Below are positions 57,928-64,000 of a stretch of 64,000 nt of DNA, piece after piece. A model generated the notes under the pieces. The model worked only from the letters and a program-made list of their open reading frames with translations, was not told the DNA's origin and made no database searches. Source of the DNA: a bacterium (GTDB taxonomy: Bacteria; Pseudomonadota; Alphaproteobacteria; Caulobacterales; Hyphomonadaceae); contig WGML01000006.1 of the NCBI GenBank assembly GCA_016125045.1, forward strand, positions 62,001 to 126,000, given 5' to 3'. The stretch's first letter is position 1. Each line of letters opens with the position of its first letter. Both the position numbers and the translations under genes were made by a program.

Positions 57928-58458
57928 ATGTTGCTCAAGTACCGCTTCGCGACGTCGCATGACGGGGATGCGTTGATCGAACTGATCGAAAGGGCCTATC
58001 GGGCGCCCGGACTGCCGAAGCGGTCAATCCCATCGGAAGCTGACCTGTTTGACGGGCCGCGCACCAGCCTGGGCGAAGTCCTCGACCTGATCGCCGAGGA
58101 TGAGAGCCGGTTCCTCGTCGCGGAGGGGACTTCCGGGCTCATCGCGTGTGCGCTCATCCGCGCGCCGGGGGCCTCGCGCGGCGACGCCGCCTATTTCGGC
58201 ATGTTCGCCATCGCCCCGGAGCATCAGGCGGCTGGCGTGGGCGGCGCGGTTCTGGCCGAGGCTGAACGGCAAGCCCGCAAGATTTGGGGCGCGGCGGGCA
58301 TGGTCATGACCGTCATCTCGCTGCGCACTGAACTCATTGGCTGGTATGCAAGGCGGGGCTACCTCCCGACCGGGCGCCGCCTGCCCTTCCCGTTCGACGA
58401 GCATACGAATGCGAGGCGGACCGACTTCGACCTCGTGGAACTGGCGAAGGTGTTCTAG
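57928..58458 (+). CDS. GNAT N-acetyltransferase
   Basis: 176 residues, one GNAT domain: YRFATSHDGDALIELIERAY at the N-terminus, acetyl-CoA loop EHQAAGVGGAVLAEAERQAR and the C-terminal ELIGWYARRGYLPTGRRLP. Substrate unknown. Divergent from the cupin gene, with 74 bases between. Confidence 0.82.
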   Translation: MLLKYRFATSHDGDALIELIERAYRAPGLPKRSIPSEADLFDGPRTSLGEVLDLIAEDESRFLVAEGTSGLIACALIRAPGASRGDAAYFGMFAIAPEHQAAGVGGAVLAEAERQARKIWGAAGMVMTVISLRTELIGWYARRGYLPTGRRLPFPFDEHTNARRTDFDLVELAKVF

Positions 58459-58514
58459 CGTGCGGCGCGGGCCGATCGAGCCGATCCGCCGTTGGCCGCG
58501 CGTCGTACCTCCAT

Positions 58515-58913
58515 ATGGATCCAAGCTTCTCGGCCCCATCAGAACCAACGAGACATCACCTCATTAGCACGGTCACCATCTGGCACAATCCGGGCTGCGG
58601 CTCGTCCAAGAACGCGCTCGACTATCTGAAGGAGAAGGGCGTCGAACCCACCGTCTATCTCTACCTCAAGGAGAAGCCGGACACCGCCGCCCTCAAGGCG
58701 GTGCTGAAACAACTCAAGCTGAAGCCGTCGGGCCTGCTGCGCCCGAAGGAAGCCGCCGCGGAGGAGATGGGGCTCTACGCGCCGGGCGCCGACGAAGACG
58801 CGATCCTGGCGGCGATGGCCACCAACTCGAAACTCGTCCAGCGACCGGTCGTCATCGGCCCGAAGGGCGCGGTGATCGCACGGCCGAAAACGAGGATCGA
58901 CGACGTACTCTAG
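58515..58913 (+). CDS. Arsenate reductase (glutaredoxin)-like protein, ArsC family
   Basis: 132 residues. Catalytic Cys28 lies in HNPGCGSSKNALDYLKEKG, with the LLRPKEAAAEE and QRPVVIGPKGAVIARP elements that complete the ArsC thioredoxin-like fold. The third conserved arginine of arsenate reductases is present in RPVV. No arsR or ars transporter is near, so true arsenate reduction is uncertain. No ribosome site supports ATG 58515; homologues often start close to VTIWHNPGC. Its TAG stop shares CTAG with the convergent oxidoreductase gene. Confidence 0.8.
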   Translation: MDPSFSAPSEPTRHHLISTVTIWHNPGCGSSKNALDYLKEKGVEPTVYLYLKEKPDTAALKAVLKQLKLKPSGLLRPKEAAAEEMGLYAPGADEDAILAAMATNSKLVQRPVVIGPKGAVIARPKTRIDDVL

Positions 58914-60322
58914 ATCGCCCACCCCTCGCGATATTCTCGATCGAGATGGCGGTTCGCACTCTCGACATTGGTGATCCGGCCCGCCGCGCCGTCATAAAGG
59001 ATCGGCTCCTCGGCGAGCATCGCAACGACGCCGAGCACCATGGTCTCGTTGAGCGGGGCGGACGCCTCGAACGGGTTGGAGATCGGCTCCTGGCCGCGAA
59101 TGGCGCGGATCCAGTTCATCTCATGGCCGCGCATGCCGCCCGCGATGCGCGGCAGGGATTGCGGGATCGCTGCGGCTTTTGCATCGAGTCCCTCGCCGAC
59201 CAGGACCGGCTTCTCGCCATAGGTTTCGTGGAGCAGAAGCCCACCCTCTCCGACAAACATCACGCCGCCGCCGGGCTCCATCTTCAGGCCGGGCGGGAGT
59301 TGCGGCGGCGTCGGCGGCATGAGACCGCCATCATACCAGGTGATGGAGAGCGGCCCGCCGGGCGCATTGCCGAACTCGTAGTGCGTGACCGCCGCAAGCG
59401 GATAGCTGGTGAGCTGTTCGGGACGCTTTGAATCCCAAGGGTCGGTGTCGCCGCCCCAGAGCGTATGACGCGTCTCGATGCGGGTCGGCAGGCCCGGCTG
59501 AAGCGCCCACACCGGAAAATCGAGCAGGTGCGCGCCCATATCGCCGAGCGCGCCCGTGCCGAACGGGGTCCAGCCTCTCCAGTTGAAGTGGCAGTAGTCA
59601 GGATGATAGCCCCAGTCGACCGTCGCCGGCCCGCGCCAGACATCCCAGTCGAGCGTGGCGGGAACCGGTCTCGGCTCGGGCAATGGCACGCCCTGCGGCC
59701 AGACAGGCCGGTTGGTCCAGACGTGGACCTCCTTCACCTTGCCGATCACGCCGCCGCGGATCAGCTCCACCACCCGGCGACCGTCATCGCCCGAATGGCC
59801 CTGATTGCCCATTTGGGTCACGAGCTTCGGGTTGGCCTTCGCCATCGCCTGCAGCATCCGGCTTTCGCGGACCGTGTAGGTGAGCGGCTTCTGCACGAAG
59901 ACATGCAGCCCGCGCTCCATCGCCATCTTCGCCGCGAGCGCATGGTGGTGATCGGGCGTCGCGATCACCACGGCCTCGATGTCCTTGCGGGCGTCGAACA
60001 TGCGGCGGTAGTCCGTGTGCCGTTCGGTCGCGTCATACGCCGCCTTGAGCGCCTCGCGCTCGGGCCGGATGGCGCCGTCGCGGTCCCGCAGCGAACGATC
60101 GACCCGGCCATAGTCGGCGTCGCAGATGGCGACGATGTTCTGGGAGGTGAGGGCCGACATGTTGCTCGATCCCTGACCGCCCGCCCCGATCGCCGCGACA
60201 TTCACGCGGTCGCTGGGGCTGGGCCGACGACCCTGCGCCGACGCGCAGCCTGGCACGAGGCCGAGGCCCGCCGCCGCGATCCCGCCCTGCAGCACCGCCC
60301 GTCTTGAACGCCGAATATCCAC
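58910..60322 (-). CDS. Tat-exported Gfo/Idh/MocA family oxidoreductase
   Basis: 470 residues from GTG 60322, which has GGGAGGG six bases before it. The N-terminus SRRAVLQGGIAAAGLGLVPGC is a twin-arginine signal with a lipobox, so the folded, cofactor-loaded enzyme should be exported and perhaps lipid-anchored. The Rossmann motif is NVAAIGAGGQGSSNMSAL, followed by VVIATPDHHHALAAKMAMER and the EKP-like VQKPLTY. The C-terminal half is the Gfo/Idh/MocA beta-sheet domain. Such exported members act on sugars or glycans with tightly held NAD(P). Substrate unknown. Confidence 0.9.
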   Translation of the reverse strand: MDIRRSRRAVLQGGIAAAGLGLVPGCASAQGRRPSPSDRVNVAAIGAGGQGSSNMSALTSQNIVAICDADYGRVDRSLRDRDGAIRPEREALKAAYDATERHTDYRRMFDARKDIEAVVIATPDHHHALAAKMAMERGLHVFVQKPLTYTVRESRMLQAMAKANPKLVTQMGNQGHSGDDGRRVVELIRGGVIGKVKEVHVWTNRPVWPQGVPLPEPRPVPATLDWDVWRGPATVDWGYHPDYCHFNWRGWTPFGTGALGDMGAHLLDFPVWALQPGLPTRIETRHTLWGGDTDPWDSKRPEQLTSYPLAAVTHYEFGNAPGGPLSITWYDGGLMPPTPPQLPPGLKMEPGGGVMFVGEGGLLLHETYGEKPVLVGEGLDAKAAAIPQSLPRIAGGMRGHEMNWIRAIRGQEPISNPFEASAPLNETMVLGVVAMLAEEPILYDGAAGRITNVESANRHLDREYREGWAI

Positions 60323-60456
60323 GATCCGCCCTCCCGTCGCCCGCCGCACCGTCCGACCCTAACGCCGGTGTGCGACTGTTTTTCGGCGCGACCTTGCCTC
60401 ATTGCAAGACGCAATGGAATGTCTGCGTGTCGTCTCGCATGGCGAGGCCGGAGACG

Positions 60457-60942
60457 TCACTGGAAGACGGCTGATGCGTTTTTCGGTACGGCGCGCCGCT
60501 CCTTGTGCCAGCGGCTGGCGAAGTAGAGCCCGCGGGCGATCGCGACGCCGAGCGCTGTCGTCCAGAATACCGAGCCGATCGAAAGCTGACCCGACTGCGC
60601 GAACGCGAAAGCCGTGCCGGCAAGGCTCAGCGCCGCAAAGGCAAGACCGATCGCCATCGCGATCCGCGATCGAAACTTCCAGGCGAAGAAGGCCAGCAGC
60701 CCCAGCACGGCGGCCTGCAATCCGGCCAGCATCGCCGATGTCGTCATCGCGTCCGCCGCCTCCGATTCAGAGAATCCGGCGTCTATCAGCGCCGTGGGTC
60801 CAAAGACAAAGACGAACAGCCCGGCGCTGACGAGAGTGAAACCTCGCCACACCGCGAGCGCGATCCCGCCGGCGCGAGACTTCTCGAACGCCTCGGCCTT
60901 GGTTGCGGCGCTTCTCGTATAGCTGACCATGAACACCCCCAT
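60457..60942 (-). CDS. Four-helix integral membrane protein, function unknown
   Basis: 161 residues from ATG 60942. Four predicted transmembrane helices (FTLVSAGLFVFVFGPTALID, MLAGLQAAVLGLLAFFAW, IAMAIGLAFAALSLAGTAFA, GSVFWTTALGVAIARGLYFA) with a basic C-terminus. I know no named family. Separated from the neighbouring SIMPL gene by 110 bases. Confidence 0.7.
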   Translation of the reverse strand: MGVFMVSYTRSAATKAEAFEKSRAGGIALAVWRGFTLVSAGLFVFVFGPTALIDAGFSESEAADAMTTSAMLAGLQAAVLGLLAFFAWKFRSRIAMAIGLAFAALSLAGTAFAFAQSGQLSIGSVFWTTALGVAIARGLYFASRWHKERRAVPKNASAVFQ

Positions 60943-61052
60943 CCCTGCCCACGCAACTCTGCCAACACAGGGTCGACGTGTCATCCCATCATCGCGCGGA
61001 CTCTCGATGCGGCGACGGTCAGACGCTCGCCCGATCGCCCGGCGGGGCGCCC

Positions 61053-61838
61053 CTACCCGATCGGCGCGCCGACCTCGTACACCACGCTGACCTCTGCGGT
61101 GTAGAGCTGCGGCTCGGGCGCGATCGGCGGCGGGGCGATCGCGTCGGGCGCGGCAAGGCGGCTCGCGGCTACAGCAATCATCTCGAACCGGTTGCCGGAC
61201 TGAGCGATCATGTTCGAACCGCCCTCCTCGACAAGCAGCAGCCGGCCGAGCTTGTAGCCCGCCCCTTCGACATAGACCCTCGCCTTGTCGACCGCGTCCC
61301 CGATCGCGGCCTTGCGCGCCTTGCTGCGCGCGGCGGCGGTGTCCGCAATCGAGAAATCAACGTCCCCGAAACTGTCCGGCTGAGCGTTCACGGCGACCTC
61401 CACCACGCGGGAGAGAAGCGCGAGATCAGTCACGAGCATGGTCACACTGGCGTTCGCCTCATAGCCCCGAATGCTGTCAGGACGACGGCTGCCGCCTTCC
61501 TTCATCACCGGCGAAACCGAAACGTCAGTCCGGTCGAGCGTCACCGCCCTGCCGACCGCGCGCGCGACGTCGGCGAAGGCGCGGGCGCGGTCTGAAACCG
61601 CCTTCGACGCTTCGGCCGCCGTCTTGCCGGGACCGTAGAACTGGAGCGACACGCGCGCCTGATCTGGCGGCAGGAACAGTTCAGACCGCCCCGCCACCCT
61701 GACCACCGCCGGATCATAGGGTTTCGCCGCAATCGCCTGCGCCGCCGCGGGCTTCGCCGTGACAGCCGTCGCCAGAACCGTCATCGACGCTGCGACCAGC
61801 GCCCCCATCGCCCACCGGCCAACGGAATTCCCACGCAT
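61053..61838 (-). CDS. SIMPL (DUF541) domain periplasmic protein
   Basis: 261 residues. Signal peptide to about residue 34 (AVTAKPAAAQ/AIAAK). The SIMPL domain follows: VVRVAGRSELFLPPDQARVS, DRTDVSVSPVMKEGGSRRPD, GYEANASVTMLVTDLALLSR. SIMPL proteins are found in the periplasm and outer membrane and are implicated in stress protection, by mechanisms not known. Divergent from the peptidoglycan-binding protein gene. Confidence 0.9.
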   Translation of the reverse strand: MRGNSVGRWAMGALVAASMTVLATAVTAKPAAAQAIAAKPYDPAVVRVAGRSELFLPPDQARVSLQFYGPGKTAAEASKAVSDRARAFADVARAVGRAVTLDRTDVSVSPVMKEGGSRRPDSIRGYEANASVTMLVTDLALLSRVVEVAVNAQPDSFGDVDFSIADTAAARSKARKAAIGDAVDKARVYVEGAGYKLGRLLLVEEGGSNMIAQSGNRFEMIAVAASRLAAPDAIAPPPIAPEPQLYTAEVSVVYEVGAPIG

Positions 61839-61976
61839 ACCTCACCTCCCTGTTGCGAGATCATCACCTCGAACCCCGCATGCGGCGGATTTGCGGCGTC
61901 AGGCGCCATTGCGCGCCTTCCTTGTCCCTCGGGGCTTCCGGGTCTAGCGTTCGACCCAACCTGGAGGCGAAGGCGC

Positions 61977-63452
61977 ATGGGAATTCTTGACGATCTGCTC
62001 CGGCTCTTCATGAAGTCACGGCCGAGAGAGGGGGCGCCGCCAACCAAGCCGGTGGGCACACGCCCGTCCACGTCTCCGATCCGCACGCCGCCCCCGGCGC
62101 CGTCGACGACCGGTACGGCCAATCGCGGCCCCACCGCGCCGCCCTTCGCCCCGCCGCGAAAGCCTGCCGCGACCAAGCCCACGTCGGGAACCACCCCGAC
62201 CCCTCCACCAGCCGCACCGCCGCCGCCACCCGCCGCGCCCCCGCCGAATGTCCAGATCCGGACCGCGCCCGCAGGGTATCTCCTGTCGCTCGGCTGCCAT
62301 GACGCATCCGTCGGGACGGACCTGTGCGTCGCCTACCGCAAGGAGGTTGAGGCGGTGACCCGTGTGCCGCTTTCACAGGTGCAGCCCGGGCTCGACAGGA
62401 TCGAGATCAGGGCGATGCCGCCGACCCCTGGCGGCGCCATGAGCGTCAAGGAGGTGCAGGCGGCGCTGCAGGCCCTCGGCCTGTTCATCGGCGGCCGGAT
62501 CGACGGCATTTATGGCTATCGCACGCAATCTGCGATCCGGCTGTTCCAGGAATACGTGCGAACTATGGAGAAGCTTGATTGCCTTCCTGACGGCAGGTTC
62601 GGCCCGCAGACACAGGGCCATCTGCAACGCTGGATGGCGTCCGGGGCCAAACCCGACTGGCGGCCCATCGAGGGCGAACACGCGGCCTGGCTGTCACTGC
62701 TTGAGGACGTGAAACGCAAGCGCATCGCCGAGCCGGGGCGAGTCCTTGAAAAGGTGAACGCCTTCTCCGCCGCGACCGACACGCTCAAGGTCGCGGACTG
62801 GAGGTTTGATCCCGATGAGGTTCATCTCATCGGCGTTCGCCGGAACGAGATGAGCGGCAAGTTCGATGACGTGTTCATCCTTCTGATCAACGGCATGGTG
62901 TTCAAATTCCAGGGCTCAACCGAGCCTGGCGGCAGCTCCAACGCTCTCGGGCCGCCGCATCTGACGCCCGGACAGCACCGTTATCATTTCGGCTGGCACC
63001 AGCGGACCTATCTCGCGCTGCGACCGCTCGGAAAGGGCGTGCTGATCATCCGCGCCGGCGCCGACCGAAAGCTCGACGACGGCGACCTCGATCGCGGCCT
63101 GGAGGCGAATGCGACCATCAACATCCACTGGGGCGGACGCGGCATGGCGCGGGACGTCAACAACTGGTCCGAGGGCTGTCAGGTGATCAACGGCGAGATC
63201 TACATCAACGCCGCCGGCCAGCTCATCAAGTGCGACGCCTTCGCCGCGACGTCGCCGAGCGAAGCCAAGACCGTGACCAGCAAGACGCGCGGCGCCTACA
63301 ATGTCCTCCTGGATCTTGTCACCGCGCTTTCCGGCGACCTGTCGCGCGGCACGGTGAACTACACCCTGCTCACCGAGGCGGATGTCGCGATTTCGCCGCG
63401 TATCGCAAAGGAGCTCGCCGACGCCCGGGAGCGCGTGATGAAGCTGGTTTGA
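61977..63452 (+). CDS. Peptidoglycan-binding, L,D-transpeptidase-like protein without signal peptide
   Basis: 491 residues. A short N-terminal segment (MGILDDLLRLFMKSR) is not a signal peptide; residues 20-92 are Pro/Thr/Ala-rich. A PG_binding_1-like helical domain is at about 152-222 (VKEVQAALQALGLFIGGRID, YGYRTQSAIRLFQEYV). The C-terminal domain carries His384 (INIHWGGRGM) and Ser398-Glu-Gly-Cys401 (NNWSEGCQVI), matching the H-x(13-17)-[ST]xGC pattern of L,D-transpeptidases. An exported route must be non-Sec, or the protein is delivered by another machine. Function not established. Confidence 0.75.
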   Translation: MGILDDLLRLFMKSRPREGAPPTKPVGTRPSTSPIRTPPPAPSTTGTANRGPTAPPFAPPRKPAATKPTSGTTPTPPPAAPPPPPAAPPPNVQIRTAPAGYLLSLGCHDASVGTDLCVAYRKEVEAVTRVPLSQVQPGLDRIEIRAMPPTPGGAMSVKEVQAALQALGLFIGGRIDGIYGYRTQSAIRLFQEYVRTMEKLDCLPDGRFGPQTQGHLQRWMASGAKPDWRPIEGEHAAWLSLLEDVKRKRIAEPGRVLEKVNAFSAATDTLKVADWRFDPDEVHLIGVRRNEMSGKFDDVFILLINGMVFKFQGSTEPGGSSNALGPPHLTPGQHRYHFGWHQRTYLALRPLGKGVLIIRAGADRKLDDGDLDRGLEANATINIHWGGRGMARDVNNWSEGCQVINGEIYINAAGQLIKCDAFAATSPSEAKTVTSKTRGAYNVLLDLVTALSGDLSRGTVNYTLLTEADVAISPRIAKELADARERVMKLV

Positions 63453-63457
63453 GGCAA

Positions 63458-64000
63458 TTAGGACCGCTTCAGCATGGCGTCGAGGCGCTGGTAGCCCATC
63501 TCCATGCCCTGGAACATGCCGGACGCCGCAGCGCCTTCGCGCGACCCGGGCGCCGCATATTCGATTGTCATGGTCATCAGCGTTCCACCCCCGCGTGACT
63601 CGAACGCGGTCGTGATCAGCGTCTCGCCGCCGGTCCAGTCCTCGTCGAACGTCTCCCGGTGAACGATCCTGTTCGGCGGATCGATCTCAACGAAGACCGC
63701 ATCGAGGCCCATGTCACGTCCGTCAGCGTTGCGCCAGACATAGCGCGACTTGCCGCCTGGTCGCAGGTCGATCTCGCAGACGGGCATGGTCCAGCCCGGA
63801 GGACCGAGCATCCAGCGCGCCACAAGGTCAGGCTTCGTGAACGCCTCGAAGACGCGCGTGGGGGGAGCATCGAAATACCGGCTGACGAGCAGTTCACGGT
63901 CGCCCACCGTCTCGGCGAGCAGCGCGCCGGCGATCGAGGTGCGCGCAAGCATCTCGTCGAGCGTGTCGAAGCTCTGGCCCCAGCCACCCTCGAATGTCGG
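63458..64000 (-). CDS. Tandem AHSA1/SRPBCC-domain protein (5' end outside window)
   Basis: Residues from the Met at 63952 onward are a full AHSA1-type SRPBCC domain: LLVSRYFDAPPTRVFEAFTK, ARWMLGPPGWTMPVCEIDLR, ending QGMEMGYQRLDAMLKRS. The frame stays open to the right edge without a stop, and the upstream 16 codons read TFEGGWGQSFDTLDE, which is itself the C-terminal signature of an AHSA1 domain. So either two such domains are fused, or the Met at 63952 is an internal start. Ligand unknown; members bind hydrophobic molecules or act in stress. Its stop is six bases from the previous gene's stop. Confidence 0.8.
   Translation of the reverse strand, partial: PTFEGGWGQSFDTLDEMLARTSIAGALLAETVGDRELLVSRYFDAPPTRVFEAFTKPDLVARWMLGPPGWTMPVCEIDLRPGGKSRYVWRNADGRDMGLDAVFVEIDPPNRIVHRETFDEDWTGGETLITTAFESRGGGTLMTMTIEYAAPGSREGAAASGMFQGMEMGYQRLDAMLKRS

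Noticed and set aside
58515-58913. Arsenic resistance operon
   Set aside because: Only the ArsC-like gene is present; no arsR, acr3/arsB or arsH nearby, and ArsC-fold proteins often have other roles.

Overview
The window is high-GC, gene-dense bacterial chromosome from an alphaproteobacterium. The evidence is the two-subunit glycyl-tRNA synthetase (glyQ/glyS), a CcrM-type GANTC methyltransferase, an ETF-ubiquinone oxidoreductase, a large polyprenyl diphosphate synthase of the ubiquinone type, a DUF2007 / TrmN6-like / glyQ neighbourhood, and an Oar-like TonB-dependent receptor. The gene set looks most like marine Caulobacterales, Hyphomonadales or Parvularculales; that placement is inference. 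I found no tRNA or rRNA gene, insertion sequence, prophage or CRISPR array.

Layout. 1-6.5 kb: end of nadC, a SleB-type cell-wall hydrolase, ppdK and glyS. 6.6-12.5 kb: accessory genes lying between glyS and glyQ (HCCA-isomerase-like protein, a lipoprotein glutathione S-transferase, a dienoyl-CoA-reductase-like SDR, a frameshifted MscS channel, a dual CDGSH protein, a TerB protein, a 36-residue basic protein, a DUF2161 nuclease-fold protein). 12.5-16 kb: glyQ, a small membrane protein, a TrmN6-like methyltransferase, DUF2007, then polyprenyl synthase on the other strand. 16-24 kb: one long minus-strand run of ETF-QO, TPR lipoprotein, cytochrome c lipoprotein, TPR lipoprotein, ispE and a WecA/WbpL-like glycosyl-phosphotransferase. 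24-30 kb, plus strand: a uracil-DNA glycosylase lacking two expected iron-sulfur cysteines, a radical SAM protein behind a LexA-like box, ccrM, and a coupled ATP-grasp plus Mur-ligase pair. 30-37 kb: LysR regulator divergent from a Thermus/Rickettsia-type isocitrate dehydrogenase, a second MscS, a patatin with a histone-like tail, and aguA-aguB. 37-49 kb: TonB-dependent receptor, GT39 transferase, orphan efflux adaptor, M28 membrane peptidase, ferredoxin-NADP reductase and acetyl-CoA synthetase. 49-64 kb: XRE regulator with membrane partner, a ribbon-helix-helix/transmembrane/EF-hand protein, a four-PAS hybrid kinase, selO, small enzymes and lipoproteins, a Tat-exported Gfo/Idh/MocA oxidoreductase, SIMPL protein, an L,D-transpeptidase-like protein with no signal peptide, and a tandem AHSA1 protein running off the right edge.

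Most genes are housekeeping or central metabolism. The strongest candidates for something not described are the membrane protein joining a ribbon-helix-helix domain to four EF-hands, and the translationally coupled ATP-grasp/Mur-ligase pair, which resembles a cyanophycin synthetase split in two.
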